A stretch of DNA of 11,961 nucleotides, from the NCBI GenBank assembly GCA_043784965.1, contig JAYVXS010000260.1, positions 1-11,961 on the forward strand, written 5' to 3'. A model generated the notes under the pieces. It was not told the DNA's origin, ran no database searches, and was given only the letters and a program-made list of their open reading frames with translations. Of this stretch, positions 1 to 6,724 are shown piece after piece (positions within the stretch are counted from its first letter, which is position 1; the number at the start of each line of letters is the position of its first letter). The DNA is from JAYTQQ01 sp043784965. GTDB taxonomy: Bacteria > Bdellovibrionota > Bdellovibrionia > Bdellovibrionales > JAMPXM01. The position numbers and the translations under genes are program-made.

Positions 1-932
1 TTGAATTTGTTGAAATATCAGTGGACGAAATTGCTTTAGAGGTCGTATCACTTTTGAAAGAGCGCGCGAAAGCAAGTAGCTTAACACTTGAATATCGACC
101 AATGCTATTGAATCCAAAATCGATTATATCTGATTCAACGCGTGTGCGACAGGTTCTACTTAATCTTGTGAGCAATGCTATTAAGTTTACTCAAACCGGC
201 TCGGTGCAAATTAGTAGCTATTATAAATCTTCTGACTCCAATGCCGAACAAATCAGCATTGAGGTTTGCGATACTGGAATTGGAATTACAGATTCTCAAA
301 AGGACAAAATATTTGAGGTTTACACTCAAGCTGATGAAACCACCACCAGGCGTTTTGGCGGAACTGGACTTGGGTTGGCACTTGCCCGAAAAATTGCCAG
401 ATCACTAGGCGGTGATGTTTCGATTTCAAAAACGGCCCCGAATGAAGGGTCCATTTTTCTTTTTGAATTCAAAAACCAACTTGAACACAGCATCTCAAAC
501 GGAATAAAGATATCGAAAGAAATCAAGCGAACTGCAAATCTTGAAAGCAATGCGCTGGAAGGAGTTAAAGTATTGGTGGTAGACGATTCTCCTGATAATC
601 AATCTTTAATTTTACATCATTTGAGTAAATATGGCGCGGTATTAGAATCCGCTGAAAATGGCATCATCGGCTATGAGAAGACACTATCCGGCGATTTTGA
701 TGTCGTGCTAATGGATATACAAATGCCGGGCTTAGATGGTTACGCTGCAACTCATAAATTAAGAGCAACTGGTTATCAAAAGCCAATCATCGCACTAACC
801 GCTCATGCTATGAGCGAAGTGAAGCAAAAGTGTTTAGATGCTGGTTTTACTTCTTTTATTACAAAGCCGATCAATGCAAAACAACTGATCACCTTGGTTG
901 CCTCTAGTAAAATAAATCATTTATTGGCCTAA
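1..932 (+). CDS. Hybrid sensor histidine kinase, C-terminal part (HATPase + receiver), 5'-truncated by the window
   Basis: The frame is open to the left edge, so the sensor and dimerisation/phosphoacceptor (HisKA) regions lie outside; 309 residues are visible. Counting from the codon at base 3, an N-box lies near residues 49-63 (LVSNAIKF), the G1 box DTGIGI begins at D90, and the G2 box GTGLGL spans 120-125. Together these form a complete ATP-binding kinase domain. After a linker of about 35 residues a receiver domain follows, with acidic pair D194/D195, phospho-acceptor D238 in MDIQMPGLDG, T266 and K288. By family knowledge the kinase autophosphorylates an upstream His and passes phosphate to D238, and usually on to an Hpt protein. 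A candidate Hpt is encoded at 2785-3063. The gene ends 28 bp from the convergent receiver gene. The domain assignment is secure; the signal sensed is unknown. Confidence 0.95.
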   Translation, partial: EFVEISVDEIALEVVSLLKERAKASSLTLEYRPMLLNPKSIISDSTRVRQVLLNLVSNAIKFTQTGSVQISSYYKSSDSNAEQISIEVCDTGIGITDSQKDKIFEVYTQADETTTRRFGGTGLGLALARKIARSLGGDVSISKTAPNEGSIFLFEFKNQLEHSISNGIKISKEIKRTANLESNALEGVKVLVVDDSPDNQSLILHHLSKYGAVLESAENGIIGYEKTLSGDFDVVLMDIQMPGLDGYAATHKLRATGYQKPIIALTAHAMSEVKQKCLDAGFTSFITKPINAKQLITLVASSKINHLLA

Positions 933-960
933 GGGACCGCGCAAAAATAAGTGTCACAAA

Positions 961-1479
961 TTATTGAAAAAATGTTGTTAAGTATTTTTTTATGATGGCT
1001 GAGGATAATGGCTTCTTCATAAACTCGGGCTGAATTTCTGATTCATAAGAAATTTTTTGAAATTTCTCAAACTCCATAGAAGAGACAATTAAACATTTGA
1101 TTCTTGGGTAAATATCATGAATTTTTTGGCAAAGATCCAATCCGGTTTTGGAACCCTCTATAAAGTGATCTGAGATAACCAAATCAAAGTTAACAAATTT
1201 GAGAATACTCAAAGCCTCCAATTCACTTACGGCCCTAAAACATTTTAACTTTGGGCTAAACTCTCGAGCCACGTGTTCAATAAACATGGCACAGAGGGGA
1301 TCATCCTCAACAATCAATACGTTGCCAATTGATTTCGCGCGAATCAATTCAAGAGAATAGGCACTATACTGATTAAACTCTTCATTAATGCTTGGAATTG
1401 GCTTTTCTTCGACAATTAATCCTGTGGCCATCCGTGACTTCGAAGATTTAGTTTCGATTGGTTTTTCTTGATCGTGCAT
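961..1479 (-). CDS. Stand-alone response regulator receiver protein with N-terminal extension
   Basis: This 172-aa protein has a receiver domain from about residue 52 to the C-terminus and no output domain. Key residues are visible: D59/D60 in LIVEDD, phospho-acceptor D104 in LVISDHF, S133 at the switch Thr/Ser position, and K156 before Pro. The first 50 residues are polar, without a recognised domain, and would be an unusual leader for a CheY-like protein. The ATG is preceded by AGGGAGGG with short spacing, which supports this start. It is convergent with the hybrid kinase (28 bp gap) and lies 103 bp downstream of another receiver gene on the same strand. It probably acts as an intermediate phosphate carrier or a protein-interaction switch in the local phosphorelay; that role is inferred from context. 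Confidence 0.9.
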   Translation of the reverse strand: MHDQEKPIETKSSKSRMATGLIVEEKPIPSINEEFNQYSAYSLELIRAKSIGNVLIVEDDPLCAMFIEHVAREFSPKLKCFRAVSELEALSILKFVNFDLVISDHFIEGSKTGLDLCQKIHDIYPRIKCLIVSSMEFEKFQKISYESEIQPEFMKKPLSSAIIKKYLTTFFQ

Positions 1480-1582
1480 CTGCCCTCCCTGGAATTCATT
1501 GCACTCAGAATAAATATAGAAAAATACCTAATAAAATGCATAAACTATGTTTAATAAATATTTCTTATTCTTTAACATATTT

Positions 1583-2128
1583 CTATACTGCCAAGTTCTT
1601 TTGAATTGAATTATTTTCAATATGAAAAGAAAGTGAATCAATTATTTCAGTTAAGGGCTGTGTCTTTGAAACAAATCCAGCGCAATTAAAATGCTTTGTT
1701 TTCTTAAGAATACAATTGTCTCGCGTCTCTGAAGAAAACACCACGACAGGCACTTCTTGAAAGTCCCACTGAGCCGATAAAAGTGGATCGTAAGCCATTT
1801 CATGAGCTGCCACTTTCAAGGTCTCACCACCATTAAGCTCCGGTAAGTTCCAGTCCAGCACTATTAAGTTGTAAAACTTATCATTCATGAAATTCATTGC
1901 CTCGAATGGATCTGCGGCAAGATCAACTTGGCAATCAAACTTTTTAACTAAAAAATGTCGAATTAATTGGGCCAAATCAATGTCGTCTTCAATCATAAGA
2001 ATTCGACTTTCATTCATTTTAAATTGATTCATTGTGGATCCGTATTTAGCGTACGAATCCGAAGTCAAGTATTTGCCATTTAATCCATTGCTAAGCTTGT
2101 CTGTGCTACTCAATTTAGTGCCTTCCAT
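1583..2128 (-). CDS. Stand-alone response regulator receiver protein with extended alpha3-beta4 loop
   Basis: The protein is 181 aa with the start chosen here. I prefer the ATG at 2126-2128 because GGGAG lies five bases upstream. An in-frame ATG 13 codons earlier (2167) has no Shine-Dalgarno sequence. The receiver domain runs from about residue 42 to 170: E47/D48/D49 (MIEDD), phospho-acceptor D92 in LDWNLPELNGG, S132/S133 at the switch position, and K155 (VSK). D92 and the switch Ser are about 40 residues apart, roughly ten more than in CheY-type receivers, so the loop before beta4 carries an insertion (around YDPLLSAQWDF). No DNA-binding or enzymatic output domain follows. It is probably a relay partner of the adjacent kinase and Hpt protein; the target is unknown. 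Confidence 0.88.
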   Translation of the reverse strand: MEGTKLSSTDKLSNGLNGKYLTSDSYAKYGSTMNQFKMNESRILMIEDDIDLAQLIRHFLVKKFDCQVDLAADPFEAMNFMNDKFYNLIVLDWNLPELNGGETLKVAAHEMAYDPLLSAQWDFQEVPVVVFSSETRDNCILKKTKHFNCAGFVSKTQPLTEIIDSLSFHIENNSIQKNLAV

Positions 2129-2332
2129 TAAATCTCCCGTCAAAAATTTATTATTTTTGCTTTTCATTTATGCGCATCTTTACTCTTCTAGGAATGACTC
2201 ATTTACAATCTCTGTGCCTACGCGAGATCGTTTTAGGCAGAGCTCAGTGTGAAATTAAGTAAAAATACCCCAAATGCACTAGACGTAATGTCTAATTTGA
2301 GGTGATTCTTTGGTATTGAATCTATATTGAAT

Positions 2333-2353
2333 TTAGGAGGATCAATGGCGTGA
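2333..2353 (+). other. Strong Shine-Dalgarno followed by a two-codon reading frame
   Basis: AGGAGG sits at ideal spacing before ATG at 2345, but the frame is ATG-GCG-TGA. A second ATG at 2356 opens only a 35-codon frame with no similarity I recognise. The site immediately precedes repeat copy A. It may be the remnant of a gene start, a leader mini-ORF or chance. Confidence 0.25.
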
Positions 2354-2368
2354 CTATGCGGGCCCTAT

Positions 2369-2450
2369 CCTTTTTTTGTTGGCCTAGTTATGAAGATCTG
2401 TTTGGTGGCAGCGACGACGGAATTCTGTTTTTCTGTTTCGGTCCCGGTTA
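2369..2450. repeat. Diverged dispersed repeat, copy A
   Basis: This segment aligns without gaps to 8472-8553 in the same orientation, with 62 of 82 positions identical by direct count. Both copies lie between co-directional minus-strand genes and contain no convincing gene. In one minus-strand frame the translations also correspond (A has TETEKQNSVVAATKQI, B has TETDKPKSVAAAAKLI), but both frames carry a stop nearby. The repeat may be an old mobile-element remnant, a decayed short gene or a conserved RNA. The palindromic element at 2489-2688 follows copy A 38 bp later; copy B lacks it. Confidence 0.75.
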
Positions 2451-2488
2451 TGGGTGGCTCTGATGAATTGGCTGCGGCCCCTGAAATC

Positions 2489-2688
2489 AGTTTAACCCGG
2501 ATATTTCATCAGTTTCGTCGTGAAATCGTTGATTCGCAGACTGGCCTGGCGCTTGAGTGACCTTTGAGTGAGGCAACCTCAAAGCAGGTTGTCGCAATGA
2601 AAAGGTCTCGAAAACGCCAGAAGCGAAGCGCCCAGACTAGCGAAGCGGCGATTGCAACAGAAATCTGATGAAATATCCGGGTTAACTG
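2489..2688. repeat. About 200-bp near-palindromic element with 21-bp perfect inverted ends (MITE-like)
   Basis: The outer arms at 2492-2512 and 2665-2685 are perfect 21-bp inverted repeats. Complementarity continues inwards in patches (2531-2543 against about 2630-2645), and the centre is a small hairpin with arms CAACCT (2574-2579) and AGGTTG (2586-2591). The whole region can therefore fold as one long imperfect stem. It is not coding in any convincing way, although a 69-codon minus-strand frame crosses it. Structure and size suit a non-autonomous mobile element or a large hairpin-forming intergenic repeat. No target-site duplication was identified. Confidence 0.7.
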
Positions 2689-2784
2689 TCTCACCGACCC
2701 TGAACTCAGGTTTTCCACATTTTACCAAATGAAAAAAGAAAGAACCGACCATCCATATGAATCTAAAGCTCGGCTAGGTCTGAA

Positions 2785-3063
2785 TCAGAGTGAAAGATTC
2801 TCGATTGCAATGCTAAAATCTTTAAGAATGAGATTGAGTCGGGAGATATTTTTCTCTCTTGCCGCAATCTCAAGGTCTCGCGCGATTGTTGTAAGTGAAT
2901 CAAAGCCGAAGGATTGCGCATTCCCAAGGGTTTGATGTCCGATTTTTTCTATAAATGAGAAGTTCAATATTTCAAAAGCATTCAGGCACTCTTTAATATC
3001 GACCTTTCGTCGCTCTATATAAAGAGATTTCATCTCATTTGGAATTTCACAATCTACTGACAT
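2785..3063 (-). CDS. Small Hpt (histidine phosphotransfer) protein
   Basis: This 92-aa helical protein carries an Hpt-type motif, HQTLGNAQSFGF, at residues 43-54. H43 would be the phosphorylated histidine, with G47 at the conserved glycine position. The motif is followed by an amphipathic helix (TTIARDLEIAAREKN). The length is typical of a single Hpt domain (about 90-120 aa). The ATG has an excellent AAGGAG eight bases upstream. It shares a strand with the two receiver genes and sits near the hybrid kinase, so it most plausibly shuttles phosphate between the kinase's receiver domain and a stand-alone receiver. The fold assignment rests on the motif and size; the partner assignment is inferred from proximity. 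Confidence 0.82.
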   Translation of the reverse strand: MSVDCEIPNEMKSLYIERRKVDIKECLNAFEILNFSFIEKIGHQTLGNAQSFGFDSLTTIARDLEIAAREKNISRLNLILKDFSIAIENLSL

Positions 3064-3439
3064 ACCAATCGCTCCTTAAAAAGCAAAGCAAGATCAATTC
3101 AAAAAACCACCCTACCATTCAAACTGCTATATCCTTTTCCGTACTATTTTTTAAAGTCCTTTTTATCATGGTTTTGCGTTAGTCCCTAGGGGAATCCGCT
3201 CAATTTTTAAATGTGAGACAAGGCCTTTTCACGAAAAATTGTGTCTTTAGGCTTTACATCAATATCACATTTTCCATTTTTCGCCAGCGGGTACTCTTTA
3301 TGAATGGGACATTTTTACCCACCGAAGTCCAATGATGTCAAAGTCTGCATGCGAGAGCTGGTGTGACACTTTTGGTGATGGCAGCAAGTATGCATTGTTG
3401 GCTGTTGCGATTGATAAATAATTTCAAAAGGATTTAAAA
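3064..3439. other. Divergent intergenic region between the Hpt and OmpA-lipoprotein genes
   Basis: These 376 bp contain no convincing reading frame. The region must hold the upstream signals of two divergent genes: AAGGAG for the Hpt gene at its left end and AAAGGA (spacing seven) for the lipoprotein gene at its right end. A short palindrome CCCTAGGG lies near 3184-3191. I see no -35/-10 pair good enough to name and no riboswitch-like structure. Confidence 0.6.
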
Positions 3440-4864
3440 ATGATTTGCTCCAGTTTCAAAAATTATGCGCTTCTTACTGCGACCTTTATAGGACTGTCAT
3501 GTAGCCACAAACCCCTAATTCAGGAGTATACTGTTACCGCCGACCCACGTGAAGAGTTCCAAAAATTAGATGCTGATATGACTATAGCCTATCGCGATCA
3601 ACTCGATATTCTATCCCCAACCAACTATGATAAGGCCAAGTCATCACTCAATGAAGCAAAAGCTGACCTCGATAAGCAAAAAGATGCCACTAAGACTCTT
3701 CATGAAATCGCCACTGCAAGATCTTATTTGAATCAAGCAATCTCAATTTCGCATATTGCCCATGCCAATATAGAGGACGTGATTGAAGCAAGAAAACAAG
3801 CCGTTGCCGCAGGAGCCATTAAGCACTACGACAAAGAATTCATGAACGCCGATCGTCAACTTCGTGATGTGACTGTAGATCTCGAAAAGAACAATCTCTT
3901 TACCGCTGCGCATAGCCGCACTAGTCTACAAAATGCATATCTCGAGCTTGAGCTACTCTCAATCAAGAAAGAAAATCTACACGAAGCAAACGAACTCATT
4001 GAACAATCAACAAAAGAGGGCGCGCCAAGCCTCGCACCTCGAAGCTTAGCGTTGGCATCCAAAACCTACAAAGATACTGATGCCTATATAACAGCGAATC
4101 GACATGAGCCCCAGGTAAAGACAAAATCTGCGGCAAATCTAGTGTTTGCCAGACACCTGTTGAAAATCACTCGAGCATCTAAGGCCAACAAAAAAACCTC
4201 GCCAGAAGAACTCGCACTAAGAAGTGAAAATGAGCAGCAATTGGTCGCTGAAAAGAATTCTGAATTAAAATCCAAAGACCTTGCATTAGCCAAGCAGAAT
4301 TCAGACTTAGCTAAAAAAGACTCAGAAATTTCAAGAAATGAAGGCGATCTGCAAAATAAAAATGCCCAGCTAAAAGGCGCAGCAGTTGCTTTGTCCGATG
4401 CCAAAAGAAAGGCAGATGACGATCTAGAATTCAACCAGAAATACGAAGCCGCCAGATCCGAATTTAGTGATCAAGAAGCTGAGGTATACAAACAAGGCAA
4501 TACCCTTGTGCTTCGCCTAAAAGCTCTTGAGTTCCCTAAGTCCGAAGCAAATTTAAAAACCGCTAATTTTTCGCTGTTAGCAAAGGTTGAGAAAGTGATT
4601 AAGAGTTTCGGAGCTAGTTCAGTTACTATCGAAGGCCATACCGATTCAATTGGCGGTAAATCCATAAACGAGAAAATCTCAGTTAAACGTGCTGAAGCTA
4701 TTCGTGAATATTTTATAGCTAATTCCGTATCCGATCCAGATAAGATTCGAGCCATTGGTTATGATTATCAAAAGCCAATCGCAACTAACAAGACCGCGAG
4801 TGGTCGGGCTCAGAATCGCAGAGTCGACATACGCATTCAGCCCGAACCCATGACTTCACTTTAA
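3440..4864 (+). CDS. OmpA-family lipoprotein with DUF4398-like N-terminal region, coiled coil and peptidoglycan-binding C-terminus
   Basis: This 474-aa protein starts with a short signal peptide ending in FIGLSC, so C21 is the probable lipidated residue (the lipobox is slightly atypical). Residues about 35-180 are helical, with Ala/Lys/Glu heptads resembling DUF4398. Residues about 255-345 form a charged coiled coil with repeated KxSDLAKKDSE-like units. The OmpA C-terminal domain spans about 352-466. It retains the diaminopimelate-binding pair D402 (GHTDSIGG) and R417 (SVKRAEA), 15 residues apart as in OmpA, and ends NRRVDIRI. It is expected to be anchored in a membrane and to bind peptidoglycan non-covalently, acting as an envelope tether. 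AAAGGA lies seven bases before the ATG. It heads a group with the DUF1328 and CsbD genes, as stress-related envelope proteins often are. Confidence 0.9.
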   Translation: MICSSFKNYALLTATFIGLSCSHKPLIQEYTVTADPREEFQKLDADMTIAYRDQLDILSPTNYDKAKSSLNEAKADLDKQKDATKTLHEIATARSYLNQAISISHIAHANIEDVIEARKQAVAAGAIKHYDKEFMNADRQLRDVTVDLEKNNLFTAAHSRTSLQNAYLELELLSIKKENLHEANELIEQSTKEGAPSLAPRSLALASKTYKDTDAYITANRHEPQVKTKSAANLVFARHLLKITRASKANKKTSPEELALRSENEQQLVAEKNSELKSKDLALAKQNSDLAKKDSEISRNEGDLQNKNAQLKGAAVALSDAKRKADDDLEFNQKYEAARSEFSDQEAEVYKQGNTLVLRLKALEFPKSEANLKTANFSLLAKVEKVIKSFGASSVTIEGHTDSIGGKSINEKISVKRAEAIREYFIANSVSDPDKIRAIGYDYQKPIATNKTASGRAQNRRVDIRIQPEPMTSL

Positions 4865-4880
4865 TTTAATTTAATTGAGT

Positions 4881-4911
4881 CCAATGTCACAATTTCGCGA
4901 CATTGGCTTTT
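4881..4911 (+). terminator. Hairpin after the OmpA lipoprotein gene (weak terminator or attenuator)
   Basis: The perfect 8-bp arms CCAATGTC (4881-4888) and GACATTGG (4899-4906) enclose a 10-nt loop and are followed by C and four T. It lies 17 bp after the lipoprotein stop and just before the next gene's ribosome-binding site. The T-tract is short, so partial read-through into the DUF1328 gene is likely. Confidence 0.5.
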
Positions 4912-4929
4912 CAAAATAAGGAGTATAAA

Positions 4930-5367
4930 ATGTTACGCGCAGCAATTGGATTTTTTGTCATAGGACTAGTGGCTTTTGCAATAGGAGCCAGCGGAATAGG
5001 AGGTCTCTCAATGGAAATCGGCAGAATCTTACTTTTCGTATTTATTGCATTGGCTATTTTGAGTTTCTTGGCTTCAATATTCACTGGAAAGAAGCCAAAT
5101 TTAATCTGGATACCGATATTTTTTCTAGGTCTTTTTGTTAGCTCAATGCTTTCAGTTGCACAAGCTGAAGAATCAACAAAAACAAAGATTCAAGATGAGA
5201 TCGGCGATGTAAAAACCGAGACGAAAGTAAATAGTCGAAGATTGAAGCGCTACGTCAGAAACAAGTCCGGAAAGCATAGTATAACTAAGGATTCAAAAGA
5301 CGTACTCCATGATGGTACGGATAGAACCAAAAATGCTGTTGATAAGGTTAAACGTGAAACCAAATAG
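4930..5367 (+). CDS. DUF1328 (YtjA-like) membrane protein with C-terminal extension
   Basis: The ATG at 4930 follows AAGGAG at good spacing and gives 145 aa. An upstream TTG in the same frame lies within the hairpin and is unlikely as a start. Residues 1-54 match the pattern of the small DUF1328/YtjA family: MLRAAIGFFVIGLVAFAIGA, a Gly-rich turn, then a second hydrophobic helix. Family members normally end near residue 55-60. Here a second hydrophobic stretch (about residues 58-77) follows and ends SVAQAEES, resembling a signal peptide with an AxA cleavage site. A strongly charged Lys/Asp/Glu tail (about 78-145) completes the protein. It may be a natural fusion of DUF1328 with a small exported protein. 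The function of DUF1328 is unknown; homologues are often stress-induced. It sits 33 bp upstream of csbD. Confidence 0.82.
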   Translation: MLRAAIGFFVIGLVAFAIGASGIGGLSMEIGRILLFVFIALAILSFLASIFTGKKPNLIWIPIFFLGLFVSSMLSVAQAEESTKTKIQDEIGDVKTETKVNSRRLKRYVRNKSGKHSITKDSKDVLHDGTDRTKNAVDKVKRETK

Positions 5368-5400
5368 ATTTTTATCAACTATAACAAAGGAGAGAATAGT

Positions 5401-5655
5401 ATGAATATCAATGAGAATACCACAAGCGGAAAATGGCTCGAGATTAAAGGCAACATTCAAAAAGCCTGGGGCAAACTTACAGACAACGAACTTGAACAAA
5501 CGAGAGGCGATATGAAAGCCATTGGCGGTCTGATCCAACAAAGATACGGTGAAGTTCAAGAGAGCTACGGCAAAAAACTTTCTGATATTTTGAAAGACTT
5601 TAAAATGCAAAAAGATGAAAGTGTAGAATCAATAAAAGACTCTCTGAAATCTTAA
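5401..5655 (+). CDS. CsbD-family stress-response protein
   Basis: This 84-aa hydrophilic helical protein has the CsbD signature: W13..IKGNIQKAWGKLTDNEL, then a Gly-Asp turn and LIQQRYGEVQE around residues 45-55. AAAGGAG lies upstream of the ATG. CsbD proteins are abundant small proteins induced under general stress in many bacteria; their biochemical role is unknown. The last 30 residues are a Lys/Asp/Glu-rich tail beyond the core. The gene is the third member of the plus-strand group with the OmpA lipoprotein and DUF1328 genes. Its last 56 bp overlap the end of the convergent seven-TM gene, and a strong hairpin begins five bases after its stop. Confidence 0.92.
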   Translation: MNINENTTSGKWLEIKGNIQKAWGKLTDNELEQTRGDMKAIGGLIQQRYGEVQESYGKKLSDILKDFKMQKDESVESIKDSLKS

Positions 5656-6544
5656 GCGCTTGATCGCCACGATGCCGATCGTGGCGATCACTTAAATAGA
5701 AAGAATTAGAATTTAAATATTTTGTAAGTTGATCTTTGCTAAAGTTAACGTAGCAAAGTGCCAAGCTAGTCCATACAGCAACACTAAAATACAATGACAT
5801 CCAAGGAATCTCAGTTTTCCATTGCTCGATTTCGTGGGTAACTATCCATCTTGAGTTCAAATTATTTAGGCCTTCAGAAAAGCCAAATAATCTTTGTCCA
5901 CTCTCTGCGCCCGCCTGCCATCTTGCGAAGTACATCGGCACATCGACTGTAAGCATAAACGCCACATACAACAAAGTCCCGACAATTGAAAATAGGATTG
6001 CATACTGAAACGCGCCCTTGGCTTTTGGCAAAAGCATAATTAAAGCTGCTGCAATTAAAATATAGGTAATTGCCCAAAGGGATTCTTCAAAAGTATTTCC
6101 CAGATAATGCATCCTAATGACCGCATACCAAGAAAAACATTCTGCAATGAAAATCAATGGAATAATCAATTTAGATATCTTTTCAATCTTTGACAGGCCC
6201 GTCAGCTTAGATAACTGATTTAGAACTATTGCCCACTGAGCAACAAAACAAAGCTCTGCCAATGTTGCTAATGAACGACCAACCAATACATTTGAAAACC
6301 ATGTATCAAACAGACAAATTCTTTGAACATCGGCTCGAGGTAAAAAAGAACGAAACGCGCAGACGAAAACATAAACTAAAGAAAGCCAAACGACAATTTG
6401 ACTGCTTTGAAATTGATTTGACTTTTTTCTTTTCAGATATTGCCAAGTCCAAATCCAAAAACAGATGTTAATTGAACTCACCGTCGCCAAAAATACCCAC
6501 CAAAGAGCGACCGGATTTGTCCATTGTAGCCATTGAAAATTCAT
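5600..6544 (-). CDS. Seven-TM membrane protein of unknown function
   Basis: The protein is 314 aa with hydrophobic segments at about 11-35, 48-67, 90-110, 126-145, 157-173, 180-200 and 246-268. Polar motifs between the helices include FLPRADVQRICLFDTW and NVLVGRSLATLAELCFVAQW, with Arg, Asp and Glu next to membrane segments; I know of no function for them. The C-terminal 45 residues are encoded across the csbD hairpin and the csbD 3' end, and look unlike the rest, so the native stop may once have been nearer 5690. The ATG at 6544 has no Shine-Dalgarno sequence and lies in an 11-bp tandem repeat that offers other ATGs out of frame. The long, membrane-patterned frame makes the gene credible; the exact start and end are less sure. 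Confidence 0.75.
   Translation of the reverse strand: MNFQWLQWTNPVALWWVFLATVSSINICFWIWTWQYLKRKKSNQFQSSQIVVWLSLVYVFVCAFRSFLPRADVQRICLFDTWFSNVLVGRSLATLAELCFVAQWAIVLNQLSKLTGLSKIEKISKLIIPLIFIAECFSWYAVIRMHYLGNTFEESLWAITYILIAAALIMLLPKAKGAFQYAILFSIVGTLLYVAFMLTVDVPMYFARWQAGAESGQRLFGFSEGLNNLNSRWIVTHEIEQWKTEIPWMSLYFSVAVWTSLALCYVNFSKDQLTKYLNSNSFYLSDRHDRHRGDQALKISESLLLILHFHLFAF
5661..5690. terminator. Perfect 13-bp stem, 4-nt loop hairpin between csbD and the convergent gene
   Basis: The arms TGATCGCCACGAT and ATCGTGGCGATCA surround the loop GCCG. The stem starts five bases after the csbD stop. Neither side has a real T-tract (CTTAAATAG follows on the plus strand), so it may protect the 3' end or terminate in another way rather than act as a classical intrinsic terminator. 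It lies inside the predicted C-terminal coding part of the minus-strand gene. Confidence 0.6.
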
Positions 6545-6562
6545 TGAAAATTCATTGAAAAC
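6531..6562. repeat. 11-bp tandem repeat over the start codon of the seven-TM gene
   Basis: CATTGAAAATT occurs at 6531-6541 and 6542-6552, and a third nearly complete copy begins at 6553. On the minus strand each copy supplies an ATG. Only the ATG at 6544 opens the long frame; the ATG at 6555 runs into TGA after four codons. Copy-number change would alter the translation start context. Confidence 0.8.
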
Positions 6563-6724
6563 ATTTATGAGATCATTCTAATCGAAGCATACAAAAAGGT
6601 CGATTAAGAATTCGTTAGATTTTTCAATGACTCAGTATTCCAGAGTGTTACTCATTTTTTCTCAATCATAGGTCGCACTTAAAAGTCGCATTCCTAGGCC
6701 TCGCATACTTTTTCAGCAAATGAA

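Noticed and set aside
2280..2294. Short inverted repeat TAGAC-N5-GTCTA as a possible operator
   Set aside because: Only 5-bp arms in AT-rich DNA about 150 bp from the nearest start; too weak to support an operator call.
2390..2560. 57-codon plus-strand frame starting in repeat copy A
   Set aside because: In copy B the position matching the codon after the start is a stop (TAG), the frame runs into the palindrome, and there is no ribosome-binding site.
2509..2718. 69-codon minus-strand frame across the palindromic region
   Set aside because: It lies almost wholly within the inverted-repeat element, has no Shine-Dalgarno and no recognisable motif; the open frame is best explained by the repeat's composition.
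3395..3420. Possible promoter TTGTTG ... TAAATA before the OmpA lipoprotein gene
   Set aside because: The spacing is 14 bp, outside the normal sigma-70 range, and the -10 is poor.
4084..4434. 116-codon minus-strand frame within the OmpA lipoprotein gene
   Set aside because: It is antisense to the coiled-coil coding part, is Ser/Phe-rich as expected for the complement of Lys/Glu codons, and has no supporting start signal.
6620..6660. Hairpin with T-tract between the seven-TM and acyltransferase genes
   Set aside because: The possible stem (ATGA/TCAT plus CTC/GAG) needs a 6-nt bulge, and the T-tract is on the strand opposite to the flanking genes.
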